Below, one piece after another: positions 7,440 to 13,991 of a DNA stretch of 20,477 nucleotides; position 1 is the stretch's first letter; each line of letters starts with the position of its first letter. The stretch covers positions 1 to 20,477 of the forward strand of contig DQUB01000047.1 in the NCBI GenBank assembly GCA_015662475.1, read 5' to 3'. This stretch comes from Pyrodictium sp. (GTDB lineage: Archaea; Thermoproteota; Thermoprotei_A; Sulfolobales; Pyrodictiaceae). A model generated the notes under the pieces. That model had not been told where the DNA came from. It did not search any database and saw only the letters and a list, made by a program, of their open reading frames with translations. Position numbers and translations under genes: made by a program.

Positions 7440-7552
7440 GCGGGGACAATAGCAGGTTAATCTAGACTACGAATTGTTTACCCCCGACCCCCAGCCACTA
7501 GAGGCCATCCACTCATCGAGGGCCTTTCGGCCCTCTTGTGGCGGCTCCATAT
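7440..7552 (-). ncRNA. Candidate structured non-coding RNA, class unknown
   Basis: On the minus strand a perfect 7-bp stem GAGGGCC/GGCCCTC (7529-7535 with 7518-7524) is capped by the tetraloop GAAA (7525-7528), a GNRA loop. Read on the plus strand the loop would be TTTC, so the minus strand is favoured. Below the stem is an asymmetric internal loop, GATGA (7513-7517) opposite AA (7536-7537). It is closed by CCAC/GTGG (7538-7541 with 7509-7512), a kink-turn-like arrangement. Below that GAGCC pairs with GGcCTC at 7501-7506. A G-rich tract follows. A TATA-like element at 7571-7585 places a start near 7552. No match to RNase P RNA, SRP RNA or a complete H/ACA RNA was seen. The 3' end is a guess. 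Confidence 0.45.
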
Positions 7553-7570
7553 AGTTAAACGTCTAACTCA

Positions 7571-7585
7571 GCTTTTTAATATAAC
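7571..7585 (-). promoter_or_regulatory. TATA-like promoter for the candidate RNA
   Basis: The minus strand reads GTTATATTAAAAAGC. Its centre is about 26 nt before position 7552, the inferred 5' end of the structured RNA. This is the spacing expected for an archaeal TATA box. Confidence 0.4.
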
Positions 7586-7649
7586 TAGCAGAATAAACAG
7601 TATGGTTACTTTGTGGGTGGGAAATCTTGTTTAGAAATTGGAGGGTGAG

Positions 7650-7728
7650 TGGTGCGGCGGCCGGGATTTGAACCCGGGATCACCGGCTTGGAAGGCCGGC
7701 GTCCTAGTCCAGGCTAGACGACCGCCGC
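7650..7728 (-). tRNA. tRNA-Gly(UCC), intronless, CCA encoded
   Basis: All parts can be traced on the minus strand. The acceptor stem is GCGGCGG/CCGCCGC. The D arm is GTCT/GGAC. The anticodon stem CCGGC/GCCGG encloses the loop CTTCCAA, so the anticodon is TCC. The T arm is CCGGG/CCCGG around TTCAAAT. The discriminator is A (7653) and CCA follows at 7652-7650. A TATA-like element at 7758-7767 lies upstream. Confidence 0.96.
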
Positions 7729-7757
7729 CTACCGGAACAAGATTAGAGGTGGTGGGG

Positions 7758-7767
7758 GTTATTTGGT
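7758..7767 (-). promoter_or_regulatory. TATA-like promoter of tRNA-Gly
   Basis: The minus strand ACCAAATAAC, preceded by GAA, is centred about 34 nt before the mature tRNA 5' end. This leaves a short 5' leader for RNase P to remove. Confidence 0.4.
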
Positions 7768-7779
7768 TTCATTGTGTTG

Positions 7780-7852
7780 GTGAGCTCAGTGCTGCGGGGT
7801 TTACTTTCATCCCCCACTGGTCATTCCGTGATCCGGTCTTCATCGCCATGCA
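7780..7852 (-). ncRNA. Candidate C/D box guide sRNA
   Basis: On the minus strand, in order: box C-like GCGATGA (7846-7840), a 15-nt guide region, a D'-like ATGA (7824-7821), a 7-nt spacer, a C'-like GGGATGA (7813-7807), a 17-nt guide region, and a perfect box D CTGA (7789-7786). Short flanking sequences GGC/GCT can pair. This is the plan of archaeal 2'-O-methylation guide RNAs. The guides are somewhat longer than usual and D' is imperfect. Targets could not be assigned. A TATA-like CTTAATAAAAG lies about 26 nt upstream of the inferred 5' end. The plus strand has no box C/D pair. Confidence 0.5.
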
Positions 7853-7871
7853 TTTCTATGTGGTTTGGTGT

Positions 7872-7882
7872 CTTTTATTAAG
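7872..7882 (-). promoter_or_regulatory. TATA-like promoter of the candidate C/D sRNA
   Basis: The minus strand reads CTTAATAAAAG. Its centre is about 26 nt from position 7851, just before box C. It lies in the divergent region upstream of the thpR-like gene. Confidence 0.4.
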
Positions 7883-7911
7883 TGTTGTTTTTATGTGAGT
7901 GTGTTGGGTTG

Positions 7912-8481
7912 GTGCTGTTGAGTGAGCGTATTCGTGCGTTTATAGCTATTGATATTGAGGATCCTGTAATAGTTGGTCGTATTGTCAATATTAGAGATGC
8001 TTTTGTGGGTACAGGTGCTCCTATGAAGCCTGTTGAGGATTATAATTTGCATTTAACGATTAGATTTCTAGGTTATATTCCTATGAGTCTTGTCGACGAT
8101 ATTCATCGTATAATGGAGTCTGTAGAGTTTAAACCTTTTAAGATGAGGCTTGTTGGTGTTGGTGCTTTTCCAAGTGTTGTGAGACCTCGTGTTATCTGGG
8201 TTGGGGTTAGAGAAGGTGCTGATATGCTTAAGAGTATTCATGAGCAGATTGAGCGTGGATTGAGAAGAATCGGTATTCGTGCTGAGAAGGAAGAGTTTGT
8301 ACCTCATATAACATTGGCTAGGTTGAAAGGTAGTAGGAATATTGAGCGTGTTGTTAAGCTTTTGGAAGAGTTTAAAGACGTTGAAATTGGCGAAGTAGAA
8401 GTGAAATGTATACGTTTAAAGCAAAGTATACTACAGCCTAGCGGGCCTATCTACAAAACGTTGCGAGAGGTTTGTCGTTAG
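7912..8481 (+). CDS. thpR: RNA 2',3'-cyclic phosphodiesterase / 2'-5' RNA ligase (ThpR family)
   Basis: The 189-residue protein carries the two HxT motifs of the 2H phosphoesterase superfamily: HLT at about residue 47 in LHLTIRFLG, and HIT at about 132 in VPHITLARLKG. The N-terminus RIRAFIAIDI is typical of ThpR. Family members hydrolyse 2',3'-cyclic phosphate ends and can join tRNA halves through 2'-5' bonds in vitro; the cellular role in archaea is unsettled. I chose GTG 7912 because the family begins a few residues before this conserved strand; an upstream TTG at 7882 would add unlike residues, and TTG 7918 is also possible. The stop overlaps the stop of the convergent UPF0248-like gene by 4 nt. 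Confidence 0.9.
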   Translation: MLLSERIRAFIAIDIEDPVIVGRIVNIRDAFVGTGAPMKPVEDYNLHLTIRFLGYIPMSLVDDIHRIMESVEFKPFKMRLVGVGAFPSVVRPRVIWVGVREGADMLKSIHEQIERGLRRIGIRAEKEEFVPHITLARLKGSRNIERVVKLLEEFKDVEIGEVEVKCIRLKQSILQPSGPIYKTLREVCR

Positions 8482-8720
8482 CGTTTCCAAATAATATTTC
8501 CACGTTCATCTTTGATGCACAATATCCTATGTAGTGGAATTATTGTGCCATCTTTAAGCACTAGATAGGATTGTGTTACTTTGACTATAACACTAGCTGG
8601 TATCTCTCTATACCCTACCGTTCTTGCTCTATCAACCACTAGTATTGTGCAGTTTAAACACTTGTTTCCATAGATTATACGTCGTAGCTGCTCTTCTATA
8701 ACACCGCGTTTTCTGCCCAC
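8478..8720 (-). CDS. UPF0248 / DUF504-like small protein
   Basis: The 80-residue basic protein contains the stretch SYLVLKDGTIIPLHRILCIKD near its C-terminus, the most recognisable part of the archaeal UPF0248 (DUF504) family, and an upstream region VVDRARTVGYREIPAS in the usual place. The function is unknown. The start is GTG 8720 with GAGGGT about 4 nt upstream. The stop overlaps the stop of the thpR-like gene by 4 nt. It is slightly unusual in carrying a CLNC pair (about residues 21-24). Confidence 0.75.
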   Translation of the reverse strand: MGRKRGVIEEQLRRIIYGNKCLNCTILVVDRARTVGYREIPASVIVKVTQSYLVLKDGTIIPLHRILCIKDERGNIIWKR

Positions 8721-8730
8721 GATTACCCTC

Positions 8731-8740
8731 GTGCATATAG
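8731..8740 (+). promoter_or_regulatory. Possible TATA box for the PLP-enzyme gene
   Basis: The sequence GTGCATATAG would start transcription near 8763. That keeps the GGGAGG ribosome binding site (8772-8777) in the transcript of the gene beginning at 8783. Confidence 0.3.
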
Positions 8741-8782
8741 TCTGGGGATAGCATTTTAGTCTAGTATGCGTGGGAGGCTATA

Positions 8783-9985
8783 GTGGTTGATAGTATGGGT
8801 AATGATAAGATTACTGGCAGTAATCTTTCTGATGACACGATAATAGCTAGAAGTTATGCTATTGAAGACCCTTATGGAGCTATAGTGTTGCCTGTCTATA
8901 GGAGTGTAGTCTATAGGTTCACAGGTGTTGAAAGTGGGGGACCTCACGGAAGACCTTGGAAGTATGGTAGAGAGGATAATCCTACTGTAGCAGTATTCGA
9001 GAAGGTTATGGCATTGCTGGAAGGTGGTGAAGCTGCTCTAGCGTTTAATAGTGGTATGGCTGCTCTCACAACAATCCTTCTAGGGCTTGTCGACGCCGAT
9101 ACAACAGTTATCCTGTGGGCGCACGCTTATGGTACAACATTGCATCTTCTAAAGCTTATGGCGGGCAAGATCGGGTATAGGCTAGAACTTGTGATTGAGC
9201 CTGACGAAGTGGTAGAGAAGGTAAGTAGTGTAAAAGAGCGTAAGCTAGTATTTGTTGAGAGTATAAGCAATCCACTTCTATACATGGTCGACATTGTTGA
9301 ACTAGCTAAGGCATGTAGCGAGTCTAACTGTATACTCGTTGTAGACAATACATTCGCATCCCCAATACTACTTAAACCCTTAAAATTGGGAGCACATCTA
9401 GTGCTAGAAAGCGTTACAAAGTATATTGCAGGTCACAACGATGTTCTGGGCGGTGTTGTTGTTGGTGATAAAAGAACTATTGATGATGTGTTGTGGGATT
9501 GGCGTAGAAGTCTTGGTTCGGTTATGCAAGCTGATGCAGCGTATCTAGCGATGAGAGGTTTGAAAACGCTTAAAGTGAGACTTGAAAGACAGAGTAGATC
9601 TGCACAACAAATTGCAGAATTTCTAGCAGACCATCCCAAAGTATCTGAGGTATACTATTTAGGGCTTCCATCACATCCATCGCATAGTATTGCAAAACGG
9701 TTGCTACTATGCAACTTCTATGGCGGCGTTGTCAGTTTCAGAGTTAAAGGTGGTCGTGAAGCTGTGCAAAAACTTTTCAAAAGGCTTAAGATAATAACAC
9801 CATCACCTAGTCTTGGTGGAGTTGAATCGCTGATCTCCTACCCGATAGCCTCCAGTCACCTCTACTTACCAGAGGATATTAGGAAAAGGTTGGGCATAAC
9901 GGAAGATCTTGTAAGGCTTAGTGTTGGTTTAGAAGATGTTAACGATCTAATAGAAGATCTAGATAATGCTCTTGCGGGAATTTGA
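8783..9985 (+). CDS. Cystathionine gamma-synthase / gamma-lyase family PLP enzyme
   Basis: The 400-residue protein has the full set of Cys/Met-metabolism PLP enzyme features: YGREDNPT near residue 61, SGMAA at 90-94 (phosphate binding), DNTFASP at 188-194 (Asp binding the pyridine nitrogen), ESVTKYIAGHND with the PLP lysine K213, and RLSVGLED near 378 (substrate carboxylate arginine). Such enzymes make or break C-S bonds in cystathionine, homocysteine or methionine metabolism. Which reaction applies here (gamma-synthase, gamma-lyase, or sulfhydrylase) cannot be told from sequence by eye. The start GTG 8783 has GGGAGG 5 nt upstream. It is followed with overlap or near contact by a HAD phosphatase gene, probably in one operon. 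Confidence 0.92.
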   Translation: MVDSMGNDKITGSNLSDDTIIARSYAIEDPYGAIVLPVYRSVVYRFTGVESGGPHGRPWKYGREDNPTVAVFEKVMALLEGGEAALAFNSGMAALTTILLGLVDADTTVILWAHAYGTTLHLLKLMAGKIGYRLELVIEPDEVVEKVSSVKERKLVFVESISNPLLYMVDIVELAKACSESNCILVVDNTFASPILLKPLKLGAHLVLESVTKYIAGHNDVLGGVVVGDKRTIDDVLWDWRRSLGSVMQADAAYLAMRGLKTLKVRLERQSRSAQQIAEFLADHPKVSEVYYLGLPSHPSHSIAKRLLLCNFYGGVVSFRVKGGREAVQKLFKRLKIITPSPSLGGVESLISYPIASSHLYLPEDIRKRLGITEDLVRLSVGLEDVNDLIEDLDNALAGI

Positions 9986-9987
9986 GT

Positions 9988-10653
9988 ATGTGGAAAAGCT
10001 GTGGACGAATTAAAGCTGTGGTGTTCGATGTTGATGGAGTGCTTGTCCCGATAAAGAGTAGCTGGGGCTACATCCACGAAAAGCTTGGAACTGTTAATGT
10101 GTCGCAGAGAAACTATAGGCTGTTTCTGGAGGGTAAGATAGGCTACTGGGAGTGGATGTACTTAGACACACTTGCATGGATTGAAGCTTTTCCAGGTCTC
10201 ACACGTTGGGACCTCGAGGAAATTGTAAGAGATGTTGAACCTCTCCCTGAAGCATACGAGGTTGTAGAGTGTTTGAAGAAGGAAGGATACAAGGTTGGGC
10301 TTCTAAGTGCTGGCGTGGAGGTAGTAGTTGCTAAGGTTGCTAGGCTTCTAGGAATTGAATACTGGATGGCTCCTCTTTTAGAGTTTGACCATAAAGGTAG
10401 ACTTGTACCAGGTGGTTATCCCCTGGTCGAGGTTGGCAAAAAACATCTAGCATTAGCCCGTCTTGTTAGACGCATGGGTGTTGGCCTAAATGAAACAGTC
10501 TTTGTGGGTGACAGTATATGGGATCTTTCTGCGATGAAGGAAGCGTGTATTGGAGTTGCTGTAGGCGATGTTGAGGAAAGAGTGGCAAGAGAAGCTGACA
10601 TTTACATTCGATCTCTATCTGAACTCTTAGACGTGCTTGGCCTAGAGTGCTAG
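9988..10653 (+). CDS. HAD-superfamily phosphatase, SerB-like
   Basis: The 221-residue protein has the four HAD motifs: FDVDGV with nucleophile D14 and D16, LLSAG with S107, K151/K152, and VGDSIWD with D175 and D179. The cap region lies between motifs I and II, as in phosphoserine phosphatase-like (C1 cap) enzymes. The substrate is not known. The pairing with a cystathionine synthase-family enzyme suggests serine or homoserine phosphate metabolism, but this is inference. I chose ATG 9988 with GGGAA 7 nt upstream; TTG 9982, overlapping the previous stop, is the alternative. Its stop TAG shares CTAG with the stop of the convergent phoU gene. Confidence 0.82.
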   Translation: MWKSCGRIKAVVFDVDGVLVPIKSSWGYIHEKLGTVNVSQRNYRLFLEGKIGYWEWMYLDTLAWIEAFPGLTRWDLEEIVRDVEPLPEAYEVVECLKKEGYKVGLLSAGVEVVVAKVARLLGIEYWMAPLLEFDHKGRLVPGGYPLVEVGKKHLALARLVRRMGVGLNETVFVGDSIWDLSAMKEACIGVAVGDVEERVAREADIYIRSLSELLDVLGLEC

Positions 10654-11291
10654 GTTTCTCCTGTTTCAGGCCTACGACCTGTCACAACATATACTGCTGA
10701 GTTTGCTATATATGTTGCATGATCGCCTATCCTCTCTAGATGTCTGGAAATTAACAGCTTGAGAGCATCACATGCGCTAATCTTTTGTACACGTACAATA
10801 CCCTCTATATTTTCAACGTATGCGCGGTCTATCGTATTATCTGTTTCTACAACATCTTTAGCTTCCTCAGCCTTCTTTTCCAAGAACACGCTTACAGCTT
10901 TGTAAATCATTTGTTCAACAATATCGTACAACTTTATTATGCTGCTGTAGTTGCAGTGCACGTTTTGGGATAATCTCAATAGTCTTTCGATTTCAGCGAG
11001 GTATCGTGATACGCGGTAGAGATCGTAGGAAACCTCCATGGATGAGACTATAAAGCGTAGATTACTTGCAACTGGTTGGTAACGAGCAATAATTTCTACG
11101 GCTAACTCCTTAAGCTCTTCATGGAGCATGAGTAGTCTTGTACTTATTGTAAAGGCTTTACTCTCTCTACACGTTCTAGTTTCTAAACATCTTCTTACAT
11201 GTTTGAAACCCTCTTTCAACAAGTTTTTCTCTTCCTCTAGGAAGTCAACAAGTTTCTTCATACCAAGTTCTATTAGTCTCAAGATTATCAA
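10650..11291 (-). CDS. phoU: PhoU-family phosphate signalling protein
   Basis: The 213-residue all-helical protein carries the PhoU signature near the C-terminus, RHLERIGDHATYIANSAVYV (metal-binding ExxxD, E186 and D190), and a weaker first repeat around residues 86-102 (EVSYDLYRVSRYLAEI). PhoU proteins restrain phosphate uptake by acting on the Pst transporter and signalling proteins. The start TTG 11291 overlaps the pstB stop in TTGA, with GGAG about 8 nt upstream, so the two genes are translationally coupled. ATG 11261 is a less likely start. Confidence 0.85.
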   Translation of the reverse strand: MIILRLIELGMKKLVDFLEEEKNLLKEGFKHVRRCLETRTCRESKAFTISTRLLMLHEELKELAVEIIARYQPVASNLRFIVSSMEVSYDLYRVSRYLAEIERLLRLSQNVHCNYSSIIKLYDIVEQMIYKAVSVFLEKKAEEAKDVVETDNTIDRAYVENIEGIVRVQKISACDALKLLISRHLERIGDHATYIANSAVYVVTGRRPETGET

Positions 11292-12076
11292 CCAACAACT
11301 CCTGTTAGATACTTCTCTGTTAGTGGGTTCTTAGGTGCTGTAAATATTTCATTGGCGGTGCCAACTTCGACTATTTCGCCCATATACATGAATGCAACGT
11401 AGTCTGCTACACGCGCAGCTTGTCTAGGTGAATGTGTTACAAGCACTATTGTTACATCTTTTTTCAACTCTACAATGAGCTCCTCTATTCGCGTAGTGCT
11501 TACCGGGTCAAGATTAGCTGTAGGTTCATCCATTAGCAGTATCTTAGGTTTTAGAGCAAGAGCTCTAGCAATACTAAGTCTCTGTTTTTGACCACCACTA
11601 AGTTTAGTAGCAGGTTCGTGAAGCCTATCTTTAACCTCATCCCAAAGCCCAGCTTTCTCTAGAGCCCATTTGACAAGTTCGTCAAGCTCTTGTTTAGATT
11701 TGCACATGCCATGCAGCTTAGGGCCTATTGCAACATTATCGTAGATGCTTAAGTGGGGGAAGGGATTTGGTATCTGGAATACCATACCAACAATTCTCCT
11801 CACAATAGTTGGATCAACATGCTCATCGTATATGTTTACGCCGAGAACTCTTACGACACCTTCTACACGTGCTTCTGGGTAAAAGTCTAAGAGCCTATTA
11901 AAACTTCGTAGAAGTGTAGACTTACCACTTCCAGAAGGCCCCATTATGGCAAACACAGTGTTTCTAGGTATCCTCAAACTAACATTTTTAACAACATGCT
12001 TGTTACCATAGTATATGTTGAGATTTACAGTTTCAATAGCATAGGGTGTATTTTCGTCAAATTCTGCCAGTTCCAC
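11288..12076 (-). CDS. pstB: Phosphate ABC transporter ATP-binding protein PstB
   Basis: The 262-residue ATPase has Walker A GPSGSGKS (46-53), Q-loop Q101 in FQIPNPFPHLSIYDN (a PstB-like stretch), signature LSGGQ (159-163), Walker B ILLMDE (179-184) and H-loop H215. The sequence NRLLDFYPEARVEG after Walker A also fits PstB. It powers phosphate import with PstC/PstA permeases and PstS. None of these is encoded next to it: the upstream neighbour is a divergent GTPase and the downstream one is PhoU. GTG 12076 follows GGAGGTGGGG at 12084-12093. A TATA box CTTATAAAAG at 12134-12143 lies upstream. Confidence 0.95.
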   Translation of the reverse strand: MELAEFDENTPYAIETVNLNIYYGNKHVVKNVSLRIPRNTVFAIMGPSGSGKSTLLRSFNRLLDFYPEARVEGVVRVLGVNIYDEHVDPTIVRRIVGMVFQIPNPFPHLSIYDNVAIGPKLHGMCKSKQELDELVKWALEKAGLWDEVKDRLHEPATKLSGGQKQRLSIARALALKPKILLMDEPTANLDPVSTTRIEELIVELKKDVTIVLVTHSPRQAARVADYVAFMYMGEIVEVGTANEIFTAPKNPLTEKYLTGVVG

Positions 12077-12133
12077 TATCCTACCCCACCTCCAAACCCA
12101 TGTGCGAGAGGCTTATCCGTTTTACAACAACTT

Positions 12134-12143
12134 CTTTTATAAG
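12134..12143 (-). promoter_or_regulatory. TATA box of pstB-phoU
   Basis: The minus strand CTTATAAAAG would start transcription near 12113, giving a leader of about 37 nt that contains GGAGGTGGGG. Read on the plus strand it would start inside the GTPase gene, so it is assigned to pstB. Confidence 0.5.
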
Positions 12144-12153
12144 GGAAGTTGGC

Positions 12154-13338
12154 ATGCCTGCAAACCTTACTGCTGAAGCTAGAGCTAAGCTAGCAAAATA
12201 TACTGCTGCTAAAACCATCGAGGAGAAGATAAAGGCTTTGCAAGAATTCTTATCGGTAGCACCAAAACATAAAGGTGCAGAAAACCTGCTGCTTTGGGCA
12301 ACTAGAAGGCTAGCTGAGCTAAAGGAAGAGCTTGAGAGGGAGAGGCGAAAAAGACAGAGTGGTCGTGGTCCACGCATATTTGTCGAAAAAGAGGGTGCGG
12401 CACAGCTTGTGGTTATAGGACCTCCAAATGCTGGTAAGAGTTTGCTTGTTCAAAAGTTGACAGGTGCTCGTACAAAAGTTGCTGACTATCCTTTCACAAC
12501 AACATTACCTGTGCCTGGCATGTTGAAGTATGAAGATATATACTTTCAGCTTGTCGACACTCCCCCTCTAACTGAGGAGGCACCTCAATTTGTTTCTAGA
12601 GTAGCTGGTCTTGCTAGGAATGCTGATGGCATTCTCTTGGTCGTTGATCTTTCTACAGGCGATCCAATCGAACAGTATGAGAAGATGAGGGACATTCTTG
12701 CTCAACATGGTGTGCTGGTGGAAAAGCCTCGTGGAACTGTTAAAATAGAGAAAGGTGGTAGTGGTGGTATTGATGTTATCATGGTGAATGGTGGCAAAAT
12801 AGTTGATGGTACAATAAAAGATGTTGAAAAGATACTAGCTAGCTACCGCATTTACCGTGCACGAGTCATAATATCTGGCGAAGTTAGCCTAGAAGATATA
12901 GAATTGGCTATATTTAGACCACTAACATACAAGCCAACCATAGTGCTTGCAAACAAGATAGATGTTCCAGGAGCTAAGGAGAGATACAAGAAGCTTTACA
13001 ACTACCTTGCAGAGAGACGAGATAAAAGCGTTTGGCTACTCCCGGTATCTGCAAAGTACGGTGTAAATCTCAACAAGCTTGGAGAGCTCATCTTTAAGCG
13101 ACTCAACATAATTAGAGTCTATACCAAACAGCCAAATGGCGAACCTAGTAAGACACCGCTTGTACTACCCAAAGGATCAACGGTTATTGATGTAGCGCGA
13201 AAGATACACAGCGACCTAGCAGAGTATTTCATGTATGCTAAGGTGTGGGGCCCCTCAGCAAAATATCCTGGAGAGCGTGTGGGGCCAGATCATGTGTTAG
13301 AAGATGGAGATATTGTCGAAATACATGCGAGACGTTAA
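12154..13338 (+). CDS. DRG/Obg-type GTPase with C-terminal TGS domain
   Basis: The 394-residue protein has an N-terminal helical region (MPANLTAEARAKL...), G1 GPPNAGKS (89-96), G3 DTPPL (from 135), G4 NKID (267-270), G5 SAK (299-301), and a TGS domain (about 321-393) with HVLEDGDIVEIH at the end. This is the archaeal relative of developmentally regulated GTP-binding proteins, which act with ribosomes. G3 has Pro where DxxG normally has Gly. I chose ATG 12154 because the family begins with this type of N-terminus and AGGGAAG lies upstream; the open frame runs to 12046 but that part overlaps pstB. It ends with a 4-nt stop overlap with the ASCH-like gene. Confidence 0.9.
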   Translation: MPANLTAEARAKLAKYTAAKTIEEKIKALQEFLSVAPKHKGAENLLLWATRRLAELKEELERERRKRQSGRGPRIFVEKEGAAQLVVIGPPNAGKSLLVQKLTGARTKVADYPFTTTLPVPGMLKYEDIYFQLVDTPPLTEEAPQFVSRVAGLARNADGILLVVDLSTGDPIEQYEKMRDILAQHGVLVEKPRGTVKIEKGGSGGIDVIMVNGGKIVDGTIKDVEKILASYRIYRARVIISGEVSLEDIELAIFRPLTYKPTIVLANKIDVPGAKERYKKLYNYLAERRDKSVWLLPVSAKYGVNLNKLGELIFKRLNIIRVYTKQPNGEPSKTPLVLPKGSTVIDVARKIHSDLAEYFMYAKVWGPSAKYPGERVGPDHVLEDGDIVEIHARR

Positions 13339-13844
13339 GATCGCCCAATAAGCCTACGTAGAGGCCTAATGATTAGCTCATAAACAGGGTCTCCTTCACG
13401 TAACACTTTGTAGCTCAGTGGTGGCATCCAGCCGGGTATAACTCGTCTCAACTCCTCTAAGGTGACCTTGCGAGGATACAAAACAGCGTTGACAACTTCT
13501 AGCGCTAGTGCCTTATTGGCACCACGAATATAGGCCCAATCATCGTGATCGATGCCAGGTGAGGGATGACGTATAACTTCTCTCCAAACATCCTCAGGTC
13601 TACCAGATATAACTTTACCAACCTTAAATTCTCCCATGATAGCTCTAACATTGCCGGATACATAGACAACCACTATGGACCCTTCCTCAATAGGTACACC
13701 TATCCAACGTCTTAGCTCAAACTTTTTAACACCACGAAATATTTGAAACGCAAATTGAGGTCTAATGGACATCAGGTAGAGTTGCTCACCGCTCTCAGTT
13801 CTAACTGGTTCAGGCTTTTGCTTTGCTAATCTACGTCCTACCAA
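13335..13844 (-). CDS. ASCH/PUA-like domain protein
   Basis: The 169-residue protein has the pattern LYLMSIRPQFAFQIFRGVKK-FELRR near residues 22-45, then IEEGSIVVVYVSG and a GEFKVGKVISGRPEDVW strand-turn. This resembles ASCH/PUA-like beta-barrel domains, which often bind RNA or modified nucleotides. The C-terminal part (about 90-169) is less familiar, with GWMPPLSYKVLREGDPVYELI. The function is unknown. The start is TTG 13844 with GGTGAGGT just upstream; the reading frame has no better ATG before residue 25. A promoter candidate lies at 13877-13886. Confidence 0.65.
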   Translation of the reverse strand: MVGRRLAKQKPEPVRTESGEQLYLMSIRPQFAFQIFRGVKKFELRRWIGVPIEEGSIVVVYVSGNVRAIMGEFKVGKVISGRPEDVWREVIRHPSPGIDHDDWAYIRGANKALALEVVNAVLYPRKVTLEELRRVIPGWMPPLSYKVLREGDPVYELIIRPLRRLIGRS

Positions 13845-13876
13845 TACCTCACCCTTTCAACACAATCGATTTTTTC

Positions 13877-13886
13877 GGCTAAAAAG
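13877..13886 (-). promoter_or_regulatory. TATA-like element inside a small palindrome before the ASCH-like gene
   Basis: The minus strand CTTTTTAGCC would start transcription near 13855. It lies in the inverted repeat GGCTA-AAAAG-TAGCC (13877-13891), which could mark an operator. The same ten bases recur before feoA at 17178-17187. Confidence 0.35.
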
Positions 13887-13931
13887 TAGCCATTTACCAA
13901 TACTAATTGTGTTTCAAGACCAAGATAATAG

Positions 13932-13942
13932 CCATTATAAAG
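13932..13942 (+). promoter_or_regulatory. TATA box of the GPN-loop GTPase gene
   Basis: CCATTATAAAG is centred about 26 nt before 13963. The gene start at 13992 then has a leader of about 29 nt that includes its ribosome binding site. Confidence 0.5.
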
Positions 13943-13991
13943 GAGTTCGAGAAAATATTGTGAGTATTCTATAGTGTGTTTGGGGGGTAGC

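Noticed and set aside
7638..7898. An 86-codon plus-strand open frame beginning with EGEWCGGRDLNPGSPAW
   Set aside because: It reads the reverse strand of tRNA-Gly; this peptide is a well-known false product of tRNA T-arm antisense. It also crosses the candidate C/D sRNA.
12046..12153. A 36-residue N-terminal extension of the DRG-type GTPase
   Set aside because: It overlaps the pstB start on the other strand and does not look like the family; the conserved N-terminus begins at ATG 12154 with a ribosome binding site.
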